In this document: piece by piece, positions 17,665-26,470 of the stretch
How positions within the stretch are numbered: the stretch's first letter is position 1
Layout of the letters: each line of letters starts with the position of its first letter
Assembly (NCBI GenBank): GCA_023436115.1
Contig: JAEZKQ010000031.1
Span: 178,328-242,327, forward strand
Length of the DNA: 64,000 bases
Source of the DNA: Bacillota bacterium
Lineage (GTDB): Bacteria; Bacillota; Clostridia; Christensenellales; SZUA-584
Direction of reading: 5' to 3'
Made by a program: the position numbers and the translations under genes
The notes under the pieces: model-generated
Database searches by the model: none
What the model saw: only the letters and a program-made list of their open reading frames with translations
Told to the model about the DNA's origin: nothing

Positions 17665-17829
17665 TCAGATGATATTGTCCTCTGCTGAAATTACATAGGA
17701 CATTGTGAGAGGCGATGCTGCAGGCAGTATGTCAGGGGTTGGTCTTCTTAAAAAAAAGATAGCCCCAACGGCAGCGCCCGCAATGATGACAAAGATCACC
17801 AGCAGGATAACCACGTTCTTTTTTGCCAT
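17665..17829 (-). CDS. Small single-span membrane protein (54 residues)
   Basis: A 54-residue protein I do not recognise. A MAKKN start is followed by one strong hydrophobic helix (VVILLVIFVIIAGAAVGAIF, about residues 6-25), then LRRP and a short polar tail. The positive-inside rule is ambiguous, with K3-K4 before and R28-R29 after the helix. A near-perfect AAGGAG lies 6 bases before the ATG, and a bidirectional terminator lies just after the stop; both support a real gene. It is downstream of fhs on the same strand, behind a weak terminator-like hairpin. Confidence 0.7.
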   Translation of the reverse strand: MAKKNVVILLVIFVIIAGAAVGAIFFLRRPTPDILPAASPLTMSYVISAEDNII

Positions 17830-17849
17830 AACCGACTCCTTATATTACC

Positions 17850-17888
17850 AAAAAAATAGTATTGCGACGTTATTATATCACAATACTA
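17850..17888 (-). terminator. Weak terminator-like hairpin between fhs and the small membrane protein
   Basis: TAGTATTG (17857-17864) and CAATACTA (17881-17888) form an AT-rich eight-base-pair stem; read leftward it is followed by seven T. It may end or attenuate fhs transcription before the small gene. Confidence 0.4.
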
Positions 17889-17964
17889 AGAATTCAAGCT
17901 AAATAATCTTATTGTTCATAAAGAATATAAATTATTTTTTTCTCACCATGAAGACTTGCCTGGA

Positions 17965-19638
17965 TTACGACAACCCGTTAATACGGCCTTCATCGTTAAT
18001 GGTGATTTGTTCGGCCGCCGGGCTTTTTGGCAGCCCCGGCATTGTCATCATATCGCCCGCCAATACAACTATAAAGCCCGCACCTGCGGAAACTTTGATA
18101 TTACGCACTGTAAATATAAACCCGCCGGGCCGCCCTGTCAGCTTGGGATCATGAGAAAGCGAATACTGCGTTTTCGCGATGCATATGGGCAGCTGTGCAT
18201 AGCCGTTCTTTGTAAGCGCCTCAATCGATTTAAACACACCCGCGGAGTAATGCACCTCGCTCGCACCGTATATTGTCTTGGCCAGCTTTTCTATTTTTGT
18301 GGGAATATCGTCACAAAGCTCATACGGATGAGTCGGCTTACTTTTTTGTGCAATACGCACCACCTCTTCGGCCAGCGCAATACCGCCATCACCGCCTTTT
18401 TCCCAAACCTGCGTGGTCACCGCATTCACGCCTTTGGCCTTACAGAGCTCCTGAACCAGAGCGATTTCCTGCGGCGTATCCGTCACAAACTGATTGATCG
18501 CCACAGCCACGGGTAATCCATAGAAATCTTTTAAATTCTCAATATGCTTATCAAGATTTTGCATACCGCGTATGAGCGCGGCTTCATCAGGCTGCCCCAG
18601 TTCTTCTTTTGTTTTTCCGCCATGCGATTTGAGCGCGCGGATGGTTGCCACGATCACAACGGCATCCGGCCAAAGCCCAGTCTGACGGCATTTGATATCC
18701 AAGAACTTTTCCGCACCCAGATCGGCACCGAAGCCCGCTTCGGTAACCACATAGTCGGCCAGATGCATCGCCATATTGGTAGCGATATAGCTGTTGCAGC
18801 CATGAGCGATGTTCGCAAACGGACCGCCATGCATCAAACACGGCGTGTGTTCCAGCGTCTGGACAAGATTCGGCTTTATTGCATCTTTCAGCAGCACGGC
18901 CATCGCGCCGGCTGCCTTTAAATCCTCTGCCGTAACAGGCTGTTCATCAAATGTATAAGCCACTTTAATACGAGACAAGCGATCCTTCAAATCATGCAGG
19001 TCACTCGCAAGACAAAGCACCGCCATCACTTCTGACGCGGCTGTGATATCAAAGCTGTCCTCCCGCGGCATACCGTTGGTGCGTCCGCCCAGGCCGCATG
19101 TGATAAACCGCAGCTGGCGGTCGTTAATATCCATGCACCTTTTAATAACAATACGCCGCGGATCGATGCCCAACGCGTTACCGTGCTGTATATGATTATC
19201 AACAAGCGCGCAGAGTAAATTATTCGCCGCTGTTATCGCATGAAGGTCTCCCGTGAAATGCAGATTTATGTCCTCCATGGGAATCACTTGAGCATAGCCG
19301 CCCCCGGCCGCACCACCCTTTATACCAAAAACAGGCCCTAGCGATGGTTCGCGCAGCGCCAGACACACGCGCTGTCCAGTTTTTTTCAAAGCGTCTGCCA
19401 AGCCGATTGACACCGTGGTTTTACCTTCGCCTGCCGGAGTGGGGTTAATGGCCGAGACCAGTATCAGTTTGGCATCTCTCTGTCCTTTTATCCGATTAAG
19501 TACGGAAAGCGAGATCTTGGCCTTTTTATTACCAAAAGGGATAAGCTCGTTTTCAAGTATTCCCGCATCCTGTGCGATCTGAGAAATTGGTACCAATTCC
19601 GCCTCACGGGCGATCTGTAAATCTGTTTTGTACTGCAT
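17965..19638 (-). CDS. fhs: Formate-tetrahydrofolate ligase
   Basis: The 557-residue enzyme that joins formate to tetrahydrofolate using ATP, feeding 10-formyl-THF to purine synthesis and, in acetogens, to the Wood-Ljungdahl methyl branch. The ATP loop PTPAGEGKTT lies at about residues 66-75, and the family's EPSLGPVFGIKGGAAGGGYAQV follows near 100. The length is standard. No other one-carbon gene is adjacent, so an acetogenic role cannot be inferred from this window. Confidence 0.98.
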   Translation of the reverse strand: MQYKTDLQIAREAELVPISQIAQDAGILENELIPFGNKKAKISLSVLNRIKGQRDAKLILVSAINPTPAGEGKTTVSIGLADALKKTGQRVCLALREPSLGPVFGIKGGAAGGGYAQVIPMEDINLHFTGDLHAITAANNLLCALVDNHIQHGNALGIDPRRIVIKRCMDINDRQLRFITCGLGGRTNGMPREDSFDITAASEVMAVLCLASDLHDLKDRLSRIKVAYTFDEQPVTAEDLKAAGAMAVLLKDAIKPNLVQTLEHTPCLMHGGPFANIAHGCNSYIATNMAMHLADYVVTEAGFGADLGAEKFLDIKCRQTGLWPDAVVIVATIRALKSHGGKTKEELGQPDEAALIRGMQNLDKHIENLKDFYGLPVAVAINQFVTDTPQEIALVQELCKAKGVNAVTTQVWEKGGDGGIALAEEVVRIAQKSKPTHPYELCDDIPTKIEKLAKTIYGASEVHYSAGVFKSIEALTKNGYAQLPICIAKTQYSLSHDPKLTGRPGGFIFTVRNIKVSAGAGFIVVLAGDMMTMPGLPKSPAAEQITINDEGRINGLS

Positions 19639-19686
19639 ATGCTGTCTCTTTCTTTATGAATTTACCAAATTGTTGTTCCGTGCTTA

Positions 19687-20811
19687 TTACCGACAGTTGT
19701 CTTCTTTGCCCTGCTTATTTTTATACATTAATTCATCGATCTTTGCAAACACATCTTTTGTGGTAAGCCCTCGCGTGTCCGAAAAAATCTTGCAACCGAT
19801 ACTAAAATCAAGCCTGTAGGGTATCCGATTTTCTTTATTGTACCGTGCCACATTCTCCTTTATTCTGTTAATGACATGTTCCAATGTAGCCGGACTGCAC
19901 CGATCAAGAATAATCATAAACTCGTCGCCGCCATACCGCGCCACAAAGTCTCCCCTTCTCACGCTTCTTTTGAGCAAAATAGAAGCGGATACAATCGCCC
20001 TGTCACCCTGCACATGACCAAAATTATCGTTGATTACTTTAAAGTTGTCAATATCGAGCATCAATGCTGCAAAACTTGTATTGCTGCTCTCCAGTATGTC
20101 CTTAACATAGTTGTCCAAGTGTTTTCTGTTATAGAGCCCCGTCAGATGGTCAATACTCATCTTCTCATCCAGTGCATAAAGCTGCATCAGAAGGAGCCCG
20201 ACGGCGACACTTGGCCACACTATTTGCACGTTTATAAAAAATATTAGTTGCAAAATGCCGAACGCAATGGGCAATATAGGTACAATCAGATAAGGATAGT
20301 ATTCCCTGCGTTCAAGATTATGTTTATTCCGCACTGTCAGCATCAATGAATAGATCACATAAATATATGTAGCGGCACTCGTTACATGAAAGTAGGAGCC
20401 TCGAAAATAAGTATTTGCTTCTGTAAACCCGTACACGACAGGATCCCAAATATTCAGCACCAAAAACACCGTGAGCACCAAAAGCGGTAAATTCAGAACA
20501 AAAAAGCCGCGCGGTTTTATCCGGCGGCCGTGCCTGTTCGTGCAGAAAAATGCCCAGAATAAACAAAATAGCGAGCAAAAGAAAAAAAACAAACCTTGCA
20601 GAATCCACAGGGCGGTATGAACGGCAGGGCCTTTATACTCTGAAATAATCAGTATAAGAGCATCCAAAGCGAGCAGCAGCATGTCGCAGATAACAAGCAG
20701 ACGGAACAAACGCGGCCGATTCGTATTTTCTCCTCCATTTTTGACATTGTTGAATAAAACAACGGCCAAAACAAGCAGTGATATGATATTGACATCATAC
20801 TGCATATACAT
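19687..20811 (-). CDS. Membrane diguanylate cyclase (7TM-GGDEF)
   Basis: A 374-residue protein with seven hydrophobic segments in the first 210 residues, like the 7TM histidine-kinase-type sensor region, then a GGDEF domain (about 215-370). The active-site loop is intact (RYGGDEF), and an inhibitory-site RRGD motif lies five residues before it. It should make cyclic di-GMP under product feedback control. The DHLTGLYNRKHL start of the catalytic domain is canonical. It is divergent from the DeoR regulator gene, across 171 bases. Confidence 0.92.
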   Translation of the reverse strand: MYMQYDVNIISLLVLAVVLFNNVKNGGENTNRPRLFRLLVICDMLLLALDALILIISEYKGPAVHTALWILQGLFFFFCSLFCLFWAFFCTNRHGRRIKPRGFFVLNLPLLVLTVFLVLNIWDPVVYGFTEANTYFRGSYFHVTSAATYIYVIYSLMLTVRNKHNLERREYYPYLIVPILPIAFGILQLIFFINVQIVWPSVAVGLLLMQLYALDEKMSIDHLTGLYNRKHLDNYVKDILESSNTSFAALMLDIDNFKVINDNFGHVQGDRAIVSASILLKRSVRRGDFVARYGGDEFMIILDRCSPATLEHVINRIKENVARYNKENRIPYRLDFSIGCKIFSDTRGLTTKDVFAKIDELMYKNKQGKEDNCR

Positions 20812-20898
20812 AAGTTTTTACCTCAATTTTATCAACAATTGTATATATTATATAATTTACTTCGTATTAATACAACCATTGCTTTTGTTGCGGCTCGC

Positions 20899-20927
20899 TT
20901 GACACAAATCAAGACCAAGTATATAAT
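20899..20927 (+). promoter_or_regulatory. Consensus sigma-A promoter for the deoR operon
   Basis: TTGACA (20899-20904), 17 bases, then TATAAT (20922-20927): a perfect vegetative promoter 55 bases before the regulator start at 20983. A promoter this strong just upstream of a repressor gene suggests autorepression, but I could not define an operator. Confidence 0.8.
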
Positions 20928-20982
20928 TGCTATTGGTTGGTTTTTGTTGTTCTCTATTGCGATTTTATTTTAAGGACAAATC

Positions 20983-21744
20983 ATGAGTGATCATTTGACG
21001 CAGGAAAGACGAGATTATATAGAAAAAAAGCTGATCGCCGAGGGCAGCGTAAAAGCCGCCGAGATGGCCGATCTTTTTTCCGTCTCGTCAGAAACCATTC
21101 GCAAGGATTTTATTTATCTTGAGCAAAAAGGCGTGGCCAAAAAAACATACGGCGGTGCTGTCAGCGCCAATACGCCCTTTGAACCCAGCTTTAAGGAGAA
21201 GACATCTAAAAACTTAGAAGAGAAAAACCGTATCGCTGCAAAAGCTTTGGAACGTATTGAAAACGGTATGTCGCTGATTCTTGATGCCGGCTCGACCGTC
21301 TATGCGCTGGCACGTGCTCTCGCCATCAAAAAGGACTTGCGCGTGTTCACCAACGGCTTAAGGGCTGCGCAGCTGCTCGATGATTTCGGCATTACCACTT
21401 ATCTGTTGGGCGGCATGATACGGCATAACAGCAACTCGCTTGTGGGCGCATGGGCTTTAAGAAGCCTTTCCGAAATTCGTGTGGATCTCGCTATTTTGGG
21501 AACCAGCGGTTTTTACGACAGGCCCGGGCCATGTGTCGAGAATTTCCCCGAAGCTGAGCTTAAGCGAGCCATGATCAACGCGGGTAATCGCGTCATCGTA
21601 TTGGGTGATGCGGATAAAGCAACAACACAAGCGGTGATCGAGTTTGCCAAATGGGAAGATATCGACGAGTTTATCACAGACAGCCGTATTGACAGCGTTG
21701 TGTTAGATAGAATACGCCAGAGCACCGATGTCACCGTGGTATAG
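20983..21744 (+). CDS. DeoR-family transcriptional regulator
   Basis: A 253-residue sugar-type repressor. The N-terminal winged helix (about 6-60, with SVKAAEMADLFSVSSETIRKDFIYLEQKG) is followed by the DeoRC sensor domain (about 75-235), including IENGMSLILDAGSTVYALARAL. Such proteins usually sense a phosphorylated sugar and control an adjacent catabolic operon. The dehydrogenase gene begins 29 bases downstream in the same direction and is the likely target. An AAGGACAAATC ribosome binding site precedes the ATG. Confidence 0.93.
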   Translation: MSDHLTQERRDYIEKKLIAEGSVKAAEMADLFSVSSETIRKDFIYLEQKGVAKKTYGGAVSANTPFEPSFKEKTSKNLEEKNRIAAKALERIENGMSLILDAGSTVYALARALAIKKDLRVFTNGLRAAQLLDDFGITTYLLGGMIRHNSNSLVGAWALRSLSEIRVDLAILGTSGFYDRPGPCVENFPEAELKRAMINAGNRVIVLGDADKATTQAVIEFAKWEDIDEFITDSRIDSVVLDRIRQSTDVTVV

Positions 21745-21773
21745 ATTAATTCATGACGATACAGGAGGATTCT

Positions 21774-23030
21774 ATGAAAACAAAAGCAGTCAGAATTTAT
21801 GGGAAAGAGGATCTGAGGCTGGAAACGTTTGAGCTTCCGCCGATTACGGAAGACGAGATATTGGCAAAGGTCGTCTCCGACAGCTTGTGTATGTCTTCTT
21901 ATAAAGCGGCTGAGCAAGGCGCGGCGCATAAGCGCATTCCGAATGACGTGGCTCAGAATCCCACGATTATTGGTCATGAATTTTGCGGCGAGATTATTGA
22001 AGTCGGAGCAAAATGGAAAGACCGTTTCTCGGCAGGGGATAAGTTTTCCATTCAGCCTGCGTTTAATTACAAAGGCAGTTTGGATGCGCCCGGCTACTCT
22101 TATAGGTTCATCGGCGGAGATGCGACCTATGTGGTGATACCGCAGGAAGCCATGACGCAGGATTGCCTTCTAAAATATGATTCCGATGTTTTCTTCTACG
22201 GCTCTTTGGCCGAGCCCATGAGCTGCATTATCGGAACTTTCCATGCGTTTTATCACACACGTCCCGGCGAGTATATCCACGATATGGGCATCAAACAAGG
22301 CGGCAATATGGCAATACTTGCGGGCGTGGGGCCAATGGGCCTTGGCTCTATTGATTACGCGCTTCACTGCGACCGCAGACCATCACTGCTCGTTGTTACA
22401 GATATAGACGATGCAAGGCTGGCGCGTGCCGCTCGTATTTATACACCAGAGGAAGCGTCGCGCATGGGCGTACGGCTTCATTATGTAAACACCAAAGCAC
22501 CGGGGAAAATTGAGGAGATTCTTGCCCTCACAAACGGACATGGCTTTGATGATGTCCTCGTGATGGCCCCTGTCAAACCTGTTATTGAGCAAGGCGATGC
22601 GCTGCTTGGGCGTGACGGCTGCCTCAATTTCTTTGCGGGACCTATCGACTCCAAATTCTCCGCAATGATGAACTTTTATAATGTTCATTATGCATCAACT
22701 CATATCGTGGGCACATCCGGCGGTAACAACAATGACATGCGGGAATCTCTGGACATGATGGCACGCGGTATAATCAATCCGACTGCGATGATCACGCATG
22801 TAGGCGGGCTGGATGCCGTTATTGATGCCACGCTTAATCTGCCGAATATTCCGGGCGGTAAAAAGCTTATATACACGCATGTGTCCATGCCATTAACAGC
22901 CATTGATGATTTTGAAAACAGCAGCGACCCCTTTATTAGAAAGCTCGGCGAAATCACCAAAGAACACGGCGGTTTCTGGAGCGGTGAGGCTGAAAAATAC
23001 CTGCTTGCTCATGGCAAGCCGATCGATTAA
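21774..23030 (+). CDS. Zinc-type sugar (phosphate) dehydrogenase, SorE-like
   Basis: A medium-chain alcohol dehydrogenase of 418 residues. The N-terminal GroES-like domain has GHEFCGEIIEVG near residue 63; the nucleotide-binding domain contains GGNMAILAGVGPMGLGSIDYAL. It resembles L-sorbose-1-phosphate reductase (SorE) and related sorbitol-phosphate enzymes in length and in the long insert around the coenzyme domain, but the substrate is not settled by the sequence. The start was moved to 21774 (MKTKAVRIYG) because GGAGG lies directly before it. It is cotranscribed with deoR. Confidence 0.85.
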   Translation: MKTKAVRIYGKEDLRLETFELPPITEDEILAKVVSDSLCMSSYKAAEQGAAHKRIPNDVAQNPTIIGHEFCGEIIEVGAKWKDRFSAGDKFSIQPAFNYKGSLDAPGYSYRFIGGDATYVVIPQEAMTQDCLLKYDSDVFFYGSLAEPMSCIIGTFHAFYHTRPGEYIHDMGIKQGGNMAILAGVGPMGLGSIDYALHCDRRPSLLVVTDIDDARLARAARIYTPEEASRMGVRLHYVNTKAPGKIEEILALTNGHGFDDVLVMAPVKPVIEQGDALLGRDGCLNFFAGPIDSKFSAMMNFYNVHYASTHIVGTSGGNNNDMRESLDMMARGIINPTAMITHVGGLDAVIDATLNLPNIPGGKKLIYTHVSMPLTAIDDFENSSDPFIRKLGEITKEHGGFWSGEAEKYLLAHGKPID

Positions 23031-23044
23031 CGAAATGGTATGCA

Positions 23045-23089
23045 ATTGCCGCGCTGTCTGGTATAATAAAACGCATACTGTGCGGCAAT
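23045..23089 (+). promoter_or_regulatory. pgsA promoter flanked by an inverted repeat
   Basis: TGGTATAAT (23059-23067) is an extended -10. It sits inside an inverted repeat, ATTGCCGC (23045-23052) and GCGGCAAT (23082-23089). The repeat brackets the transcription start, as an operator or 5' hairpin would. The -35 is weak. Confidence 0.45.
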
Positions 23090-23132
23090 CACTGCTGATA
23101 GCCGCTTAATAATGCCTAATGGGGGAGAGGCT

Positions 23133-23675
23133 ATGAGCAGAATTCCACTGAATACGCCCAATGTGATCACTCTTTTTCGTTTCGCGTTGGTTCCTGTCTC
23201 AACGATTTTGATCTATTTTGATCTGATGATACCCGCATTAATCACTTATATCGTGGCCTGCGCTACCGATCTGCTGGACGGCTATATTGCACGCAAGCAG
23301 CATCTCGTGACCGAAGCAGGCATTTTACTTGATCCTCTTGCCGACAAACTGATGTCCGTTTTTGCGGTTATCGCTTTTACGGCCACAAGCGTTCTGCCTT
23401 GGTTTGTGCTTGTGATTATTCTTGTCAAAGAAGTGTTAATGATATGCGGCGGTATATATCTTTATTTCAAAGATATTGTGGCCCCTGCCAATACGTTTGG
23501 AAAAATTGCCGCATTCATATTCAATACATCCGTCGCCGTGACTTTCCTGCATAAATTTGTGGCGCCGTGGCATGTCTACTTTATTTGTGTGGCGCTTGCG
23601 TTTATGCTGGCGGCGCTGGGGCAATATGCTTACTTCAATTTGTATAAGAAACTTAAATTAAAAAGGCAAGAGTAA
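23133..23675 (+). CDS. pgsA: CDP-diacylglycerol-glycerol-3-phosphate 3-phosphatidyltransferase
   Basis: An integral membrane enzyme of 180 residues that makes phosphatidylglycerol phosphate. The full CDP-alcohol phosphotransferase motif is present: DLLDGYIAR, eight residues, GILLDPLAD. A first hydrophobic span comes right after PNVITLFRF. An ATG at 23112 is in frame, but GGGGGAGAGG directly before 23133 shows the true start. It is a single gene with its own promoter and terminator. Confidence 0.93.
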   Translation: MSRIPLNTPNVITLFRFALVPVSTILIYFDLMIPALITYIVACATDLLDGYIARKQHLVTEAGILLDPLADKLMSVFAVIAFTATSVLPWFVLVIILVKEVLMICGGIYLYFKDIVAPANTFGKIAAFIFNTSVAVTFLHKFVAPWHVYFICVALAFMLAALGQYAYFNLYKKLKLKRQE

Positions 23676-23691
23676 TTGATTCTTGCCTTTT
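23661..23691 (+). terminator. Terminator of pgsA
   Basis: AAAAGGCAAGA and TCTTGCCTTTT form an 11-base-pair stem with a nine-base loop, followed by further T. It is a clear intrinsic terminator and lies between pgsA and the converging ORF at 23759. Confidence 0.85.
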
Positions 23692-23758
23692 TTGCTTACA
23701 TTATATTTTCTTCCTTTAATGCTTTCCCATCAAGGCATAACGCCTTCCAGTATAAACA

Positions 23759-24082
23759 TTACTTCACGTCACAAGTGTAAAAATCAAAATAATGTCCATC
23801 TATCGGCTTAATGTATTCCATTAACTTTTCATTAATCTCTATCGAAATTTTCATATTCACAACAAAGAATACACTCGAATCGACTTCAATCGTCTCAGGT
23901 TCCATACTATCATTGAGCAAAAACGGCTCGGTTCCTTTCGCCCCTGGCTCAAATTTCAGGTTTAATTCCAACTTATAATGATCCCTAAACAAAAGTGAAA
24001 ATAAATCATAACTCTGTCCAAAATTTGAACTAATCCAAAAACAGACAACATAGCTTTTTGCTATGCTGTCTGCTGCAAACAT
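23759..24082 (-). CDS. Uncertain hypothetical ORF, possibly a gene remnant
   Basis: A 107-codon frame with no recognisable family. The C-terminal two thirds look protein-like, with alternating strands and many D/E, while the DNA is much more AT-rich than its neighbours. Against it, the terminator of the upstream beta-propeller gene (24042-24072) lies inside its first 15 codons, and the only site is AGAGG three bases from the ATG. It may be the tail of a transferred gene that has lost its front. Confidence 0.4.
   Translation of the reverse strand: MFAADSIAKSYVVCFWISSNFGQSYDLFSLLFRDHYKLELNLKFEPGAKGTEPFLLNDSMEPETIEVDSSVFFVVNMKISIEINEKLMEYIKPIDGHYFDFYTCDVK
24042..24072 (-). terminator. Terminator of the beta-propeller membrane protein gene
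   Basis: CAGACAACATAGC and GCTATGCTGTCTG form a 13-base-pair stem on the - strand, where the single mismatch becomes G-U. The loop is five A, and a T run follows (24037-24041 on the + strand reads as A). It lies 50 bases past the stop at 24124. Confidence 0.7.
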
Positions 24083-24123
24083 AAACCTCTTTATTGAACT
24101 GCTCCGAATTAAACCATTTGCTT

Positions 24124-25371
24124 TTACGGTACCAGTGCGTGGAACACCACGTTCGCGCCGCCCAGCGCGGTAATGTCGTACCAGACCACATCCTTGCCGT
24201 TTGCGCTTGCCAGAAAAGACCGCGTGCTCTCAGATGTGAGCCTGCCTGTGCTCTTATCGGCAAAATAGTAAAGATAGATGCCTTCGTCCTTGGTATAAGC
24301 CACATAACCGTCGCCCACAGCGTAATTGACCACACCCTCCGCAATTTGAGTCGGCTGAGAATAAGTATCTCCCTGCTTCGTGCACAACAGCAGGCGGGCT
24401 TTCTCATCGCGGTTGGTGTCGATAAATACGATATTATCTCCGTCTATCATAGGATCGAAAACGGGAACACCCGGGCGGAAAAGTATACGCTGCGCATCTG
24501 CGCCCTCTTTTAGCGGTATCACACAGATTTCTGCCTCTGTCGACGCGGATGAACCCTCGAGCACCTGGCTCTCACCGTAGGGCTGAACATAAACAATCGC
24601 GTCATCAGACATGTGAGGCGCGCTGACGGAAAACGGTGTATTCACAAATATCTCAATCTCCGCGGTTTCACGTGAGGGCAGATGATATAAATATAACCTG
24701 TCCGTGCCTTTGCCGGTTTGCTGAAGCCACAGCGCATACTCACCAGACAAAGAAACCTTCGGCTTTCCGTATAAATACTCACGCATCACGAATTTTTCGC
24801 CCGTCTCGCGGTCAAATCCGCATACGGCACCGCCGTATGCGGATTTGCAGTCGAGATAGACGATGTATTTGTCGTTCATTTTGGGCTCAAAAAGCGTGGC
24901 ATAGCTTGCGGTAATATCCTCAACAACAGTCGTTGTCTTGGCATCCATATCAAAAAGAGCAATTTGTTTAATTTCGGGAGAGACTTCGTCCTTTTTTCCG
25001 GTTGAGAACACCACCTCGCGCCCAAAAACAAAAGGATCGTTAATCGAGAGGTTTTCAATCGTCAGTTCTTCATCCAGATCAGACATGTCACTTCTGGCCA
25101 TCGGGGTCGACGTGGGTACAGGTGTCGCAGAAGCTGTTTCTGTGACCGCCGGACCGGCACTATTTCCGCCAAACAACGGCACAATAACGAATATAATCAA
25201 AAGAATAAACCCAACGACACCAACAGCCAAACCGCCTATTTTAAGCATCGGCCCGATACCGGATACACGAAAACGTGAAACCCGGCGCCGTCCGCGGCCC
25301 GGACGCATACGCATATTTCTTCTTCTGCGCATCCTTCTGAGCCTGTCCCTGATTCCATTAAACACTTTCAT
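24124..25371 (-). CDS. Membrane-anchored beta-propeller protein with Arg-rich N-terminus
   Basis: A 415-residue protein. The first 40 or so residues are extremely rich in arginine, including RRMRRRR and PGRGRRR, and precede one transmembrane helix (about 46-68). A Thr/Ser/Pro-rich linker follows, then repeats that look like TolB/DPP4-type propeller blades (for example DDAIVYVQP, GDNIVFIDTN, GDGYVAYTKDEGIYLYYF). The propeller should face outward and the basic tail the cytoplasm. The function is unknown. The ATG at 25371 has GGAGG very close (2 bases); a TTG at 25380 is in frame. Confidence 0.75.
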   Translation of the reverse strand: MKVFNGIRDRLRRMRRRRNMRMRPGRGRRRVSRFRVSGIGPMLKIGGLAVGVVGFILLIIFVIVPLFGGNSAGPAVTETASATPVPTSTPMARSDMSDLDEELTIENLSINDPFVFGREVVFSTGKKDEVSPEIKQIALFDMDAKTTTVVEDITASYATLFEPKMNDKYIVYLDCKSAYGGAVCGFDRETGEKFVMREYLYGKPKVSLSGEYALWLQQTGKGTDRLYLYHLPSRETAEIEIFVNTPFSVSAPHMSDDAIVYVQPYGESQVLEGSSASTEAEICVIPLKEGADAQRILFRPGVPVFDPMIDGDNIVFIDTNRDEKARLLLCTKQGDTYSQPTQIAEGVVNYAVGDGYVAYTKDEGIYLYYFADKSTGRLTSESTRSFLASANGKDVVWYDITALGGANVVFHALVP

Positions 25372-25424
25372 TTCCTCCAAGCGGATTTTTTCCGGTGTAT
25401 ACTTATTATAACAAATATTATGTA

Positions 25425-26369
25425 TTATTCAACAATAGGCCAAACTTCAAGTTCAATCGCGTTCTCTTTTTCTTCCTTTAAAAATGCCAAGGTCTCACTA
25501 TTAAAACGTTCACTTTTCTCTTCATGCACAAAATGTGCACAATTGCGGATACGAATATGGCTTTTATGCTGCAAAGGTGTGGTATAAAGTCTTGTCGTTT
25601 CTTCATCGTGAAGTTTATCGTCCATACCTGAAAAAACCAGTATCTGATGCGGTATGCCCTTGAGCTGCGAACGTATAAGCGTGTCGTCAAAATGCAGCAT
25701 GCAGCGCACGAGTGTTTCTTTTGTTTCCCTGTTGCGCAGCGGCTCAAAATAGCCCCGAACAACTTCGTCGGTGAGCTGTGTGCAATCAAAATAATAGTTA
25801 CTCAGTACGTTGCGTACCGTGGCTTCGCTGAATATATACTTAAAAGCAAAGGCGCCCAAACGCGTGGTTAAAAACCTCAACAAAAACGGATAGTTTTCAT
25901 TAGGACCGCCGGGTGATATGAGTACAAGCTTGTTAACTCTTTTAGGTTTTGTAGCCGCAAAAGAAAGCGCGGACAAAGCGGCTGTGGAAAAGCCAATGAT
26001 GTGGGCTTTTTTAACGCCAAGCGCATCCATCAACGCATTAATGACCAATGCATTTTCTTCAATCGTATAGTAAATATTCAGGTGGCCGCTGTATCCAAAG
26101 CCCACCATATCGGGCGCAATCACACGATAGCCCTCGTTTGCAAAAAAATCGATTGTGTTGCGCCAAGTATAAAGAGATTGGCCGATGCCATGCAAAAGCA
26201 GCAACGGCTCTCCTTCGCCTTTTTCAATATAATGCAGTTTTGTTTCAAAGCGAAGCGTCTCCGGCCCCAATTCTGATTCACTCACAATGTCGAAGGAGAT
26301 GTTCGCATAAGCGCCAATATATTCGTTATTTTCAAACGACGGTGCATTTCTGCGCCGATACCTGTTCAT
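25425..26369 (-). CDS. Alpha/beta hydrolase
   Basis: A 314-residue alpha/beta-hydrolase-fold protein. LLLHGIGQSLYTW near residue 58 gives the oxyanion-hole HG motif. The nucleophile elbow is IIGFSTAAL near 125, where the usual second glycine of GxSxG is alanine; GMDDKLHD near 255 and CAHFVHEEK near 283 supply the acid and histidine. It is likely a soluble esterase or lyase of the epoxide-hydrolase/haloperoxidase-like group. The substrate cannot be inferred; cca lies 102 bases upstream on the same strand. Confidence 0.85.
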   Translation of the reverse strand: MNRYRRRNAPSFENNEYIGAYANISFDIVSESELGPETLRFETKLHYIEKGEGEPLLLLHGIGQSLYTWRNTIDFFANEGYRVIAPDMVGFGYSGHLNIYYTIEENALVINALMDALGVKKAHIIGFSTAALSALSFAATKPKRVNKLVLISPGGPNENYPFLLRFLTTRLGAFAFKYIFSEATVRNVLSNYYFDCTQLTDEVVRGYFEPLRNRETKETLVRCMLHFDDTLIRSQLKGIPHQILVFSGMDDKLHDEETTRLYTTPLQHKSHIRIRNCAHFVHEEKSERFNSETLAFLKEEKENAIELEVWPIVE

Positions 26370-26470
26370 CTGTTTTCCCCCAAATCCCCCATACCTTCAT
26401 CGATTCATCATACTACGACACGTTTGTTAATTCAATAGATAGCATTCATGGTTTCGCAACATCTGTCATA

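Noticed and set aside
17705..17902. A 65-codon rightward frame opposite the small membrane protein
   Set aside because: The opposite strand has a much better ribosome binding site, start and terminator; the rightward product is low-complexity Ile/Thr-rich.
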